Source: Jiangella anatolica
Lineage (GTDB): Bacteria > Actinomycetota > Actinomycetes > Jiangellales > Jiangellaceae
Assembly (NCBI RefSeq): GCF_003236295.1
Contig: NZ_POTW01000055.1
Coordinates: forward strand, 1-44,008
Length of the DNA: 44,008 nucleotides
Direction of reading: 5' to 3'
Part shown: piece by piece, positions 16,234 to 23,537 of the stretch
Layout of the letters: every line of letters begins with the position of its first letter
Numbering within the stretch: position 1 is the stretch's first letter
Translations under genes and position numbers: made by a program
Notes under the pieces: model-generated
What the model saw: only the letters and a program-made list of their open reading frames with translations
Told to the model about the DNA's origin: nothing
Databases searched by the model: none

Positions 16234-16428
16234 TTAAGGGCCGACCCGCAGGCCGGCGACCAGCGCCGCGCCCAGGAACGCCAGCACCAGCGCCACCGAC
16301 ACCGTCCACTGGACGTGCAGCAACGTCCCCCGCAGCTCCCGGGCGAACGTCGGCCTCAGCACATCGGCGAACCGGCGCCGACGCCGGCGCCGACGCGAGC
16401 GGAACCGTCCCCGCCGCGGCATCTCCAT
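16234..16428 (-). CDS. small Arg-rich single-pass membrane protein
   Basis: A 64-aa frame from ATG 16428 with a good GGAGG seven bases upstream. It begins MEMPRRGRFRSRRRRRR, continues with a basic amphipathic stretch and ends in one hydrophobic segment (WTVSVALVLAFLGAALVAGL) followed by RVGP. A longer frame from 16563 exists but lacks a ribosome site. The stop TAA lies in the CTTAAG copy next to the insertion sequence, which before insertion would have provided the same stop. Topology would be N-in. Function unknown; the poly-Arg tract could bind lipid or nucleic acid. Confidence 0.5.
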   Translation of the reverse strand: MEMPRRGRFRSRRRRRRRRFADVLRPTFARELRGTLLHVQWTVSVALVLAFLGAALVAGLRVGP

Positions 16429-16565
16429 GTCGCGACCTCCGTTCCCCGCGAGCAGCACCTCCTCCGGGGTGTTCGCCGGCGTCCCACCACGCCGCGGCCC
16501 CGGAGGAGGCTGGCCTTTCTTGCGCTCTAGGAGACCGGCGGGACCACGATCAGCACGCGACACGC

Positions 16566-16585
16566 GCTGTGATGTGCGTCACAGC
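16566..16585. promoter_or_regulatory. perfect Crp/GlxR-type site, TGTGA-N6-TCACA
   Basis: TGTGATGTGCGTCACA at 16568-16583 is an exact match to the Crp/GlxR consensus, and the dyad extends to 7-bp arms (GCTGTGA/TCACAGC). It overlaps the last codons of the GNAT gene and lies about 140 bp upstream of the small membrane protein start on the same strand, making the latter the probable target. Confidence 0.55.
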
Positions 16586-17037
16586 ATACGGGTCATGAAC
16601 ACGCTGAGCGGGTCGGGCACGTAATCCGCGAACGGCTCGCAGTAGCCGAACCCGAACTTCTCGTACAGGCGCCGGGCCGGCCGGAAGAACTCCTCCGAGC
16701 CGGTCTCCAGGCTCAGCCGGCCGTACCCCATCGCACGCGCCTCGTCGATGATGTGGCCGAGCAGCAGCGACGCGATCCCGGCGCGCTTGCGGGCGGCCGC
16801 CGTCCGCATCGACTTCAGCTCGGCGTGCCGCTCGTCCAGGCGCTTGATCGCACCGCATCCGATGACACCGCCGTCGTCGGAGCGGACCGTCCAGAACGTG
16901 ACCTCCGGCCGGCGCAGCCCGTCGAGGTCGAGGGCGTGCTTGCTCTCCGGCGGCGAGATCGACCGCATCTCCTGGACGTGCTCGTCCAGGAACGCGGCGA
17001 TGTCCGCGCCGGTCAGGTCGTCGACGGCGATCCGCAT
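16579..17037 (-). CDS. GNAT-family N-acetyltransferase
   Basis: A 152-aa protein. It has the GNAT core: VIGCGAIKRLDERHAELKSMRTAAARKRAGIASLLLGHIIDEARAMGYGRLSLETG, where the KRAGIASLL segment is the acetyl-CoA pyrophosphate loop (R/Q-x-x-G-x-A). Then FFRPARRLYEKFGFGYCEPF closes the fold. It resembles YafP/ElaA-type small acetyltransferases; the substrate is unknown. Intact, unlike the other GNAT gene at 9156-9468. Confidence 0.9.
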   Translation of the reverse strand: MRIAVDDLTGADIAAFLDEHVQEMRSISPPESKHALDLDGLRRPEVTFWTVRSDDGGVIGCGAIKRLDERHAELKSMRTAAARKRAGIASLLLGHIIDEARAMGYGRLSLETGSEEFFRPARRLYEKFGFGYCEPFADYVPDPLSVFMTRML

Positions 17038-17061
17038 GGTTCCGACGGTAGGTCGCTCAGG

Positions 17062-17760
17062 TCACAGCGATGTTTCCGGAACGACGGCGGCGACGGCGGC
17101 GGCCCACAGCTGGTAGCCGGTCGCGGACGGGTGAAAGCGGTCGGCCGAGAACAGCTCCGGCGACGACGGCATGGCCGCGTCGACGGTCGCCCACGTCACC
17201 CGCGGCCGCCCGGCGCACACCTGCCGCGCGACGTCGTCGAGGGCGGCGGCCCGTTCGCCGAGGTAGCGGCGCAGCGTCCGCGGCAGCGCCGGGAATCGCT
17301 CGAACGGCGGGATCCCGGCGACGACGACCTGCCCGGCCCGCTCGGCAAGGCCGTCGACGATCGCGGCGAGGTCGTCGCGCCAGTCCGCCGCCGGACGGCG
17401 GGTGAGCACGTCGTTCGCGCCGGCCAGCAGCACGGCGACGTCGTAGTCGCCGGTCAGCGTGGGCAGCAGCCGGTGCCGGATGCGCCGCGACGTCGCGCCG
17501 TTCTGCGCAGACACCTGCCAGGCGACGGGGCGGCCGGTGCGCTCGGTGAGCGATCGGGCCAGCGCGCCGGCGAACCCGTCGTCGTGCGAGCCGACGCCGG
17601 CGCCGGCCGCCGTCGACTCGCCGAGCACCGCGACCCGCAGCGGCGTGTCACCGGCGCCCGCGGTCCCGGCCAGCGGTCCGGCGGCCGCCTCGGCCAGCGT
17701 GAACGTCGAGCGCACCCACATCGCCTGCAGCGCGACGACGGGGAGCAGCAGCCGGTTCAC
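17062..17760 (-). CDS. SGNH/GDSL-type hydrolase with N-terminal hydrophobic segment
   Basis: A 232-aa protein from GTG 17760, which overlaps the stop of the TetR gene by GTGA. The first 20 residues (VNRLLLPVVALQAMWVR) are hydrophobic and may anchor or export it. SGNH blocks are clear: block I VLGESTAAGAGVG with the nucleophile Ser, an intermediate Gly/Asn block LLAGANDV, and block V SADRFHPSATGY with the Asp-x-x-His pair. Members are esterases, lipases or acyl-hydrolases acting on small lipids or polysaccharide acyl groups. Coupling to TetR indicates local control. Confidence 0.87.
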   Translation of the reverse strand: MNRLLLPVVALQAMWVRSTFTLAEAAAGPLAGTAGAGDTPLRVAVLGESTAAGAGVGSHDDGFAGALARSLTERTGRPVAWQVSAQNGATSRRIRHRLLPTLTGDYDVAVLLAGANDVLTRRPAADWRDDLAAIVDGLAERAGQVVVAGIPPFERFPALPRTLRRYLGERAAALDDVARQVCAGRPRVTWATVDAAMPSSPELFSADRFHPSATGYQLWAAAVAAVVPETSL

Positions 17761-18317
17761 GGTGTCACCGTCCCGGGCAGCAGGGTGCCGACGGCGGTCC
17801 GGGTGCCGCCGCTGAGGTCCACGCCGATCGCCTGCAGCAGCACCACCAGCGAGCCGTCGGCCAGGAAGCGTGCGAGGTCGTCGGGGCCGGCGCCGGTCAG
17901 CCGGGCCGCCTCGTCGAGCAGGATGGCGATGACGTCGCGGCAGCGCGCCGCCACCACCTCGTCGTGCCGGGCGACGGCCGACGCCTGCAGCCACAGCCCG
18001 CCGGTGACGCCGCCGGCGAGCAGTTCGCGGAAGCCCGCGCCCATCGCCGTCAGCGGATCACCGGGCTGCGCCGCCGCGGCCGCGCGGAACGTCGTCCGCA
18101 CCCGCGCCCCGACCTCGTCGACGCAGGCCAGCAGCAGTCCCTGCTTACTGCCAAAGAGCCGGAAGACGTACGGCTGCGACACCCCGATCTCGTCCGCGAC
18201 GCGCTGCATCGCCGCCGTGGTCAGGCCGTGGTCGGCGATCACCCGCATCGCCGCGGCGACGGCGTCGGCGCGGCGTTGCGGCGCGGTACTGCGCACTTCT
18301 GCCATGCGACGCAGCAT
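17757..18317 (-). CDS. TetR-family transcriptional regulator
   Basis: A 186-aa protein; starts at ATG 18317 and ATG 18305 are both possible (MLRRMAEV or MAEV). The N-terminal HTH reads RADAVAAAMRVIADHGLTTAAMQRVADEIGVSQPYVFRLFGSKQGLLLACVDEV, the standard TetR pattern with YVFRLFGSK as recognition helix and following turn. The C-terminal ligand domain is helical and Ala-rich. It is co-transcribed with the SGNH hydrolase and faces a perfect palindrome just upstream of its start. Confidence 0.92.
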   Translation of the reverse strand: MLRRMAEVRSTAPQRRADAVAAAMRVIADHGLTTAAMQRVADEIGVSQPYVFRLFGSKQGLLLACVDEVGARVRTTFRAAAAAQPGDPLTAMGAGFRELLAGGVTGGLWLQASAVARHDEVVAARCRDVIAILLDEAARLTGAGPDDLARFLADGSLVVLLQAIGVDLSGGTRTAVGTLLPGTVTP

Positions 18318-18322
18318 GGCAG

Positions 18323-18338
18323 AAGTAAGTACTTACTT
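18323..18338. promoter_or_regulatory. TetR operator: 16-bp perfect palindrome
   Basis: AAGTAAGTACTTACTT is a perfect palindrome, AT-rich against its surroundings, placed 6 bp upstream of the first TetR start codon and just past the stop of the peptidoglycan-binding gene. Position and symmetry fit the autoregulatory operator of the TetR-SGNH operon. Confidence 0.82.
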
Positions 18339-18346
18339 ACAAGACC

Positions 18347-18619
18347 TCAGCCGAGGCCGAGCCGCTCCCAGGTCTGCTTGCCGGGGATCCCGTCGGCGTC
18401 GGCGCCCTTCCACCCCTGGTCCTCCTGGAACGCCTTGACGGCGGCCTGGTCGGTCGACGACCAGCTGCGGCTGGGGCCCTCCTTGTACAGGTCGCGGTAC
18501 TTCTTGCCGCGCAGCACCAGCGCGGATCCGATCAGGAGCACGTAGTCGTTGACCTTGCCGGCCCCGAACACGTCGGGCCCCGGATACGGGACGACCTCGA
18601 CCACCACGGCTTCGGGCAT
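18347..18619 (-). CDS. small peptidoglycan-binding-domain protein
   Basis: A 90-aa protein. Residues about 45-90 (SSTDQAAVKAFQEDQGWKGADADGIPGKQTWERLGL) match the PG_binding_1 fold with its Phe-Gln-x-x-x-Gly and Asp-Gly-x-x-Gly-x-x-Thr-Trp pattern. The N-terminal half (VVEVVPYPGPDVFGAGKVNDYVLLIGSALVLRGKKYRDLY) resembles the linker seen ahead of such domains in actinobacterial and phage lytic enzymes. No signal peptide and no catalytic domain are present, so it could be a detached wall-binding module or an endolysin remnant. Confidence 0.75.
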   Translation of the reverse strand: MPEAVVVEVVPYPGPDVFGAGKVNDYVLLIGSALVLRGKKYRDLYKEGPSRSWSSTDQAAVKAFQEDQGWKGADADGIPGKQTWERLGLG

Positions 18620-18688
18620 GTTCCCCTCCCACGATCGGCGACGATCCTGGGCTCAGCGTAGAGACAGCCGGCCAGCGCCGCACGGGTC

Positions 18689-18735
18689 TTGGCATGGAAC
18701 GGTGTCGCCGTTATCGTGGCACGACGTTCCATGCC
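18689..18735 (+). promoter_or_regulatory. promoter bracketed by an 11-bp inverted repeat
   Basis: TTGGCA (18689-18694) and TATCGT (18712-18717) form a -35/-10 pair with 17-bp spacing, upstream of the sialidase-like gene (ATG 18765). The perfect inverted repeat GGCATGGAACG (18691-18701) and CGTTCCATGCC (18725-18735) overlaps the -35 and the initial transcribed region, with arm centres 34 bp apart, about three helical turns. This is a plausible repressor arrangement; the regulator is not in the window. Confidence 0.65.
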
Positions 18736-18764
18736 GCCGCCAAGCCGGACAGGGAGTGGACCCC

Positions 18765-20720
18765 ATGCCACGAGCCGCCGTCGCCGTCATCGCCGCCCTG
18801 CTGCTGACCACCACCCTGCCAGCCGCGTCGGCCGGGCCGTCCCCCGTCCGCGGCTTCGACGACGAGCCCCTCGGCGCGCCACCGGCCGGCTACACCGTGC
18901 AGGGCGAGGTGACCGTCGCCGCCGCCCCGTTCGGGCCGCCCGGCAACCGCGCGGTGCACCTGACCGACACCTCGACGACGGTCCAGTCGCGGCTGCAGAT
19001 CCCCGCTCCCGCGGCCGCAGCCAGGCATTTCGCGTTCGACTTCGCCACCCACTCGACCCGGCAGCCGACGTTCGTCGTCGTGCACGCCGAGGGCGACAAC
19101 CCGTCGCTGGGCCTCTACCGGTTCATGATCAACCCGGTCTACCCGTACGGCGGCAGCACGACCGCGCAGGTGTCGGTCTACGACGGCCGCCAGTACGTGC
19201 GCCTCGCGACGGTCCCGATGCTCACCGCCCGCGACGTGCCGAGCCGCGTCAGTATCGACGCGAGCCTCGAGGCGGCCGTCCTCACGGTGAACGGAATGTC
19301 GTTCCGTACGACCGTCCGGGCGTCCGGCGGCAGCGCGATCACCGGCCTCGAGCTGGCCTCCAGCGGCGCGTCGGCCATCAACTCCGACGCCTACCTCGAC
19401 GACGTCGCGCTGCGCGAGATCGACCCGGCCGGCCCGGCGCTGGCCGAGGGGCTGCCGGTCACCGACGTACTCACGTCCTACGTCGCCGAGAAGCACCCCG
19501 CGTCCACCGTCGTCGCGACGATCGACGACCCGGAGGTGCGCGCGGCGCAGGTGCGGGCCCGGGTCGTCGTCGACGGCGTCGACGAGCCGTTCGTCGGCCG
19601 GGTGAGCGGCGAGCCGGGCCGGCTGGTCGTCAGCGCGCCGATCGACGGCGTGGACATCGGCCTGCACCCGGTCACCGTCACCGTCACCGACCTGCGCACC
19701 GGCGTCACCCGGTCCACGCAGCAGCGGATCCAGGCGTACTCGCCGATCCCCGCGCGGGTCGTCGCGCAGGAGCCGGAGGGTGCCGCAGAGCCGCGCTTCC
19801 CCGACGCCGTCCGCCTCGCCGACGGCACGATCGTGGTCGCGTACCACTACGCCGACGGGCACACGAAGGCCGACGGCGTCGTCCGGATGATCCGCTCGAC
19901 CGACGACGGCGCCACCTGGTCCGACCCGGTCACCGTCGCCGCCACACCCGGCGGGGACAACCGCGACCCGAAGCTCAGCGTGCTGCGGGACGGGACCGTG
20001 CTGCTGACGGTGTTCCGCACCGACTGGTCGACCGTGCCCGAGCGCAACGTCGGCACGTTCGTCTACCGCTCGACCGACGGCGGGCTCACGTTCCCCGAGG
20101 TCACGCAGGTGGAGGGCACGCAGCCCGTCACCGCGCAGCACGCACCTGCCGTCGAGCTGCCCAACGGCGACGTCCTGCAGCCGCTGTACGGCTACGGCGC
20201 ACGGCTGGCCCGCAGCACCGACGGCGGCCGCACCTTCCCCGCGTCGGCCGAGATCACCGTCGTCGCCGACGACGAGCGCTACTCCAACGCCGAGCCGAAC
20301 GTCGTCCGGCTGCCCAGCGGCGAGCTGGTCATGCAGATCCGCCGCCGTGACAACGTGTTCGCCGCCGAGAGCGAGTCGATGCTGGTCCGCTCGTTCGACG
20401 ACGGCCGCACGTGGACCACGCCAGAGCCCACCGGCCTGCCGGCGTCGTCGGCGCACCTGCTGCTCACGACCGACGGCTCGGTGCTGATGACGTACGGCAA
20501 CTCCGCGCAGCCGGGCCGGCCGACGTACGGCGCGCTGATCGAGGACCCGTCGGGCCCGTGGACGGACCACGAGACGCTGCCGCTGTACAACTCCGGCTGG
20601 GAGGACCAGGCCAACCCGACCAGCGTAGAGCTCACCGACGGCTCCTTCCTCAGCTTCGGCTTCGACGTCGCCGTCCGCACCGTCGTGGCCTTCCGGACGA
20701 CGGCCGCGGACTACGGCTGA
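18765..20720 (+). CDS. secreted sialidase/BNR-repeat (exo-alpha-sialidase-like) protein
   Basis: A 651-aa protein from ATG 18765 with AGGGAG ribosome site and a Sec signal (RAAVAVIAALLLTTTLPAASA, cleavage near 24). Residues about 25-215 look like a lectin-type beta-sandwich, followed by an Ig-like linker. The C-terminal half is a six-bladed-propeller type with four Asp boxes (S-x-D-x-G-x-T-W/F) at about residues 377, 435, 483 and 542. EPRFPDAVRLADGTIVVAYHYADG at the propeller start and LPSGELVMQIRRRD are typical of the sialidase superfamily. Whether the Arg triad is complete was not verified, so sugar specificity is open. It should act outside the cell on glycoconjugates. Confidence 0.85.
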   Translation: MPRAAVAVIAALLLTTTLPAASAGPSPVRGFDDEPLGAPPAGYTVQGEVTVAAAPFGPPGNRAVHLTDTSTTVQSRLQIPAPAAAARHFAFDFATHSTRQPTFVVVHAEGDNPSLGLYRFMINPVYPYGGSTTAQVSVYDGRQYVRLATVPMLTARDVPSRVSIDASLEAAVLTVNGMSFRTTVRASGGSAITGLELASSGASAINSDAYLDDVALREIDPAGPALAEGLPVTDVLTSYVAEKHPASTVVATIDDPEVRAAQVRARVVVDGVDEPFVGRVSGEPGRLVVSAPIDGVDIGLHPVTVTVTDLRTGVTRSTQQRIQAYSPIPARVVAQEPEGAAEPRFPDAVRLADGTIVVAYHYADGHTKADGVVRMIRSTDDGATWSDPVTVAATPGGDNRDPKLSVLRDGTVLLTVFRTDWSTVPERNVGTFVYRSTDGGLTFPEVTQVEGTQPVTAQHAPAVELPNGDVLQPLYGYGARLARSTDGGRTFPASAEITVVADDERYSNAEPNVVRLPSGELVMQIRRRDNVFAAESESMLVRSFDDGRTWTTPEPTGLPASSAHLLLTTDGSVLMTYGNSAQPGRPTYGALIEDPSGPWTDHETLPLYNSGWEDQANPTSVELTDGSFLSFGFDVAVRTVVAFRTTAADYG

Positions 20721-20771
20721 GCCGCCGAGGCGCCAGGATTAGCGCGATCGTCACACCGGGGCAACACGCGC

Positions 20772-20795
20772 CCGCGACCGTTTCGGTGGTCGCGG
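20772..20795 (+). promoter_or_regulatory. 8-bp inverted repeat upstream of amidase gene
   Basis: CCGCGACC and GGTCGCGG flank an 8-nt loop in the 127-bp gap between the sialidase stop and the amidase start. It could terminate the sialidase transcript or act in the leader of the next gene. Confidence 0.4.
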
Positions 20796-20847
20796 ATACA
20801 AGATTCACTCGCCGCCGCGACCCCCTCCGCATCGAAGGGAGTCGTCC

Positions 20848-22101
20848 ATGTCCACGAACCACTGGAGTACGGCCAGCCGGCGCAGCGTCCTGGCCGCAGG
20901 GCTCGCCGTCCCACTCGCAGCCGCCGTCGGCGGCACCGGCACGACGCAAGCGCACGCCGCACCAGGCAGTGGGCACAGTGGGCGCATGAGGTACGACCAC
21001 CACCTCAGGTCGACGCCGGATCACCTGCACTGGGGCGGCTTCCCGATCGGCTGGGAGCCCGCGGTCACGATGCGCTCCGGACAGGTCGTCCGCGTCGACA
21101 CCCTCTCGCACCAGGGCTTCACCAACCCCAACGTGCACCCGCACGACTACTTCAGCGCGTTCGGCGTCAAGCCGCGGGAGATCCTCGACGACGGCATCGC
21201 GTTCTGGGAGACCCTCCCGGAGCGGCAGGCCACCAACCGGCAGTACGGCGGCCACGTGCTGACCGGCCCCATCTACGTCCGCGGCGCCGAGCCTGGCGAC
21301 ACTGTGGCGATCGACATCCTCGAGATCGACACCCGTGTGCCCTACGGCTTCAACAACACCGCCCCGACCGGCGGCGTCATGGCCGAGTTCTACCCGGGCT
21401 GGCGCGCGGGCGATGCCGGCCTGGACATCCCCGCGCAGATCCCGCCGGACCTGCCGGCCGGGGTCTGGCCCGACGTGCGGACCCACCTGTACCGGACCGG
21501 CCTCCATCGCGGCAAGGAGGTCGTCTTCTTCGCCGACGGCATCGTCGTCCCGACGCACAAGTTCCCGGGGATCATCGCGGTGGCCTCTCCGACCGGAGAG
21601 TTCATCGGCAACACCGAGGACGCGCCGCCGCCGGCCACCGGAGTGCAGAACTCGACCCCGCCCGGAAAGTTCGGCGGCAACATGGACGTCCGCGACCTCA
21701 CCGTCGGAACCACCCTCTACCTGCCGGTCTTCCAGCCCGGGGCACAGATCTTCATCGGCGACCCGCACAGCTGCCAGGGCGACGGTGAGGTCAGCGGCAC
21801 CGCGGTCGAGCACTCGCTGGCCGGCACGTTCCGCGTCACCCTGATCAAGAACGTCGCCACTGAGCTGCCGTGGGCCGAGACCGACGACCACTGGATCATG
21901 ATGGGCATCCACTGGGACCTCGACCGCGCCATGCGCTTCGCCGTCCAGAAGACCGTCGATTTCCTCGTCACGACCCAGGGGATGACGGTCCCGAAGGCCT
22001 ACTCGTTCGCCTCGATCGCCGTGAACTACCACAACGCCGAGGTCGTCGACCGGACTCAGGTCGTCACCGGCTTCATACCGAAGAGCGTGTTCCGCCACTG
22101 A
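20848..22101 (+). CDS. TAT-exported acetamidase/formamidase family protein
   Basis: A 417-aa protein with a twin-Arg signal (TASRRSVLAAGLAVPLAAAV, cleavage near AHA). The mature part is the FmdA/AmdA beta-rich fold: HLHWGGFPIGWEPAVTMRSGQVVRVDTLSHQG, GGHVLTGPIYVRGAEPGDTVAIDILEI, GGNMDVRDLTVGTTLYLPVFQPGAQIFIGDPHSCQGDGEVSG. The GDPH-x-x-QGDGEV motif is diagnostic of the family. Most members are cytosolic formamidases; export here is unusual and suggests hydrolysis of extracellular amides. The gene follows the secreted sialidase-like gene, so a shared scavenging role (for example de-amidation or de-acetylation products) is conceivable and unproven. Confidence 0.87.
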   Translation: MSTNHWSTASRRSVLAAGLAVPLAAAVGGTGTTQAHAAPGSGHSGRMRYDHHLRSTPDHLHWGGFPIGWEPAVTMRSGQVVRVDTLSHQGFTNPNVHPHDYFSAFGVKPREILDDGIAFWETLPERQATNRQYGGHVLTGPIYVRGAEPGDTVAIDILEIDTRVPYGFNNTAPTGGVMAEFYPGWRAGDAGLDIPAQIPPDLPAGVWPDVRTHLYRTGLHRGKEVVFFADGIVVPTHKFPGIIAVASPTGEFIGNTEDAPPPATGVQNSTPPGKFGGNMDVRDLTVGTTLYLPVFQPGAQIFIGDPHSCQGDGEVSGTAVEHSLAGTFRVTLIKNVATELPWAETDDHWIMMGIHWDLDRAMRFAVQKTVDFLVTTQGMTVPKAYSFASIAVNYHNAEVVDRTQVVTGFIPKSVFRH

Positions 22102-22110
22102 CCAGCGGCG

Positions 22111-22330
22111 TCAGCCGGTCGTGAGCAGTGACCGGATGATGGTCGCGTCGAGCAGGATGCCGAAGCCCAGGCCGGTCGCCATCACCTTCAGATCGGCGGC
22201 CGGGCTGGCGGCCGGCGCGGCGAACGCGAGAAAGAGGGTCAGCGCCGCGCTGGTCACGAGCCGGCCGGTGCGGCCGATGCCCTGGACGACGGCCAGGTCG
22301 GTGGACCCGGTCGCGTCGCACTCCCCCTGA
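22111..22330 (-). pseudogene. C-terminal fragment of an MMPL-family transporter
   Basis: On the minus strand the frame reads CDATGSTDLAVVQGIGRTGRLVTSAALTLFLAFAAPAA, then LKVMATGLGFGILLDATIIRSLL, ending at a stop at 22111. This is the last two membrane helices of an MMPL/RND-type lipid transporter, including the conserved GLGFGILLDATIIR stretch. Nothing of the remaining 600 or more residues is present; upstream it runs directly into another remnant on the opposite strand. A clear fragment with no own start. Confidence 0.8.
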
Positions 22331-22398
22331 TCCGGGATGAGCGTGACCACGGACTCACCGTCGCGGCTGCCCGCGTCGTCCGACGCCAGCACCGCCCG

Positions 22399-22840
22399 CT
22401 CGATGACTCCTTCGCCGACGGCGCCACGTCCCGGCCGGACGCGAACTCCCGCTGGCCGGATCTCCTCGCCGTCCGCCTACACGCCGCGTTCGGCGACGCG
22501 TTCGGTGTGCTGAACCACGGGCTGATCGGCAACCGGCTGCTGGCCGACGCCCCCCGACCAGCCGTTCCACGACGCGTCCGCTGCCGCCCCGCTCTCCCGC
22601 GACGTCCTCGCCACTGCCGATGGCGTGACGCACCTGATCGTGTCGCTCGGGCTCAACGCCATCGGCTTCCCCGGGCGCCGTCACTCCGGCGTCCGCGGTC
22701 GTGACCTCGGCAGACCTGATCGCCGGCCTCCGTCGCCTCGTCGCCCTCGCTCGGTCTCGTGGCCTCCGCGACCCGGCCCGTCCGGCACGGCTGCGCGCCG
22801 GGCGCCGGGCGCCGGCCGAGGCGATCTACCTCGGGGAGAT
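22399..22840 (+). pseudogene. degenerate SGNH/GDSL hydrolase with at least two frameshifts
   Basis: Three frames in succession rebuild a GDSL-type hydrolase. First LDDSFADGATSRPDANSRWPDLLAVRL with VLNHGLIGNRLLADAP, where DDS replaces the GDS of block I. Then, after a shift near 22550, LSRDVLATADGVTHLIVSLGLNAIGFPG, where the usual GINDIG has lost its Asp. Then, after a second shift near 22680, TSADLIAGLRRLVALARSRGL. No start codon precedes block I, and the C-terminal Asp-x-x-His block is missing. The gene is dead. Confidence 0.8.
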
Positions 22841-22891
22841 GGGTGTGGTGGAGGATGTCAGCGGATTCCACGGGTGAAGGGAAGCAAGGGA

Positions 22892-23269
22892 ATGCGAGAG
22901 GCATATCGGATCACGACGTTTGTGCCCCCGGAGAGTCTGGATGCGTTACTCGAGGGAATCGAAGCCGAGGTCGAGTTGAGGTTCGGCCCCTACGACCGAT
23001 CCGCCTGGTGGTCCGCACCGGGTGTCGAGCAGTTTCGCCCCCTGCCGGGCGCCTCGCCGTCCGTCGGGGAGGTCGGGCGAACCGAACGCGTGCCGACCAT
23101 CCGGCTGGAATTCGTGATCCCCCGCGACCCCGGCCTGCTGGAGCGTGTCGTCGATCGAGGACTGATCGCCAACCATCCATGGCAGGAGCCGGCCGTCATC
23201 GTCGACGAATCGATCGTGTCGGCGACCCAACTGGCAGAGCCAGTGGGCCCCCAGGGGATCGAACCCTGA
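22892..23269 (+). CDS. stand-alone YqfO/NIF3-insert (CutA-like) domain protein
   Basis: A 125-aa protein. The pattern TTFVPPESLDALLEGIE, YDRSAWWSAPGVEQFRPLPGASPSVGEVGRTERVPTIRLEFVIPRD, then NHPWQEPAVIV matches the CutA/GlnB-like domain inserted in NIF3/YqfO proteins (GTFRPxxGANPxIGExGxxExVxExRLE, HPYEEPAYD). It is found here without the dinuclear-metal NIF3 domains. In such domains these motifs may sense metal or ligand. The last codons (PQGIEP-stop) are read from the tRNA-derived attachment repeat at 23243, so the gene overlaps the integration site; the repeat duplication preserves its C-terminus. Confidence 0.68.
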   Translation: MREAYRITTFVPPESLDALLEGIEAEVELRFGPYDRSAWWSAPGVEQFRPLPGASPSVGEVGRTERVPTIRLEFVIPRDPGLLERVVDRGLIANHPWQEPAVIVDESIVSATQLAEPVGPQGIEP

Positions 23270-23281
23270 ACCCGCGGATTA
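23243..23281. repeat. left attachment site (tRNA-Lys 3' copy)
   Basis: 39 bp identical to 37008-37046. It corresponds to the discriminator base, acceptor 3' strand, T arm, variable region and 3' anticodon stem of tRNA-Lys read on the minus strand, and it diverges right at the anticodon loop (gcgg here, aaag in the tRNA). It is the displaced end of the original chromosomal tRNA gene. Confidence 0.93.
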
Positions 23282-23471
23282 GCGGTCTAGCCTTCTCGTC
23301 GCCTCTCGCGTACTTGCTCGCGCCGCTCTGGCCAGCAGCGACGCCGTCTTGGGCCTGTCGAACATTCTCATCAGTTCGAGCCGTCATCGCTGCAATTCCA
23401 TGGGCCAAACCATGGGCGCTGGGGTCGGCACGGGGGCCGCCGTGAGCGTGCTCCGCCTCATCCCCAGTCGC

Positions 23472-23502
23472 CCCCGGCCGGTGCGTGAACACCGGGCCGG
23501 GG
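23472..23502 (+). promoter_or_regulatory. GC-rich hairpin ahead of first cargo gene
   Basis: CCCCGGCCGGTG (23472-23483) and CACCGGGCCGGGG (23490-23502) pair with one bulged G around a 6-nt loop, ending 35 bp before the ATG at 23538. It could end transcription entering from the chromosome or structure the leader of the cargo gene. The rest of 23282-23537 shows no coding sequence I can support. Confidence 0.4.
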
Positions 23503-23537
23503 ACTTGATCCCACCTGACTAGACCAGGAGAGACCCA

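Noticed and set aside
18711-20570. 619-codon minus-strand frame
   Set aside because: Antisense to the sialidase-like gene with its four Asp boxes; low-complexity composition.
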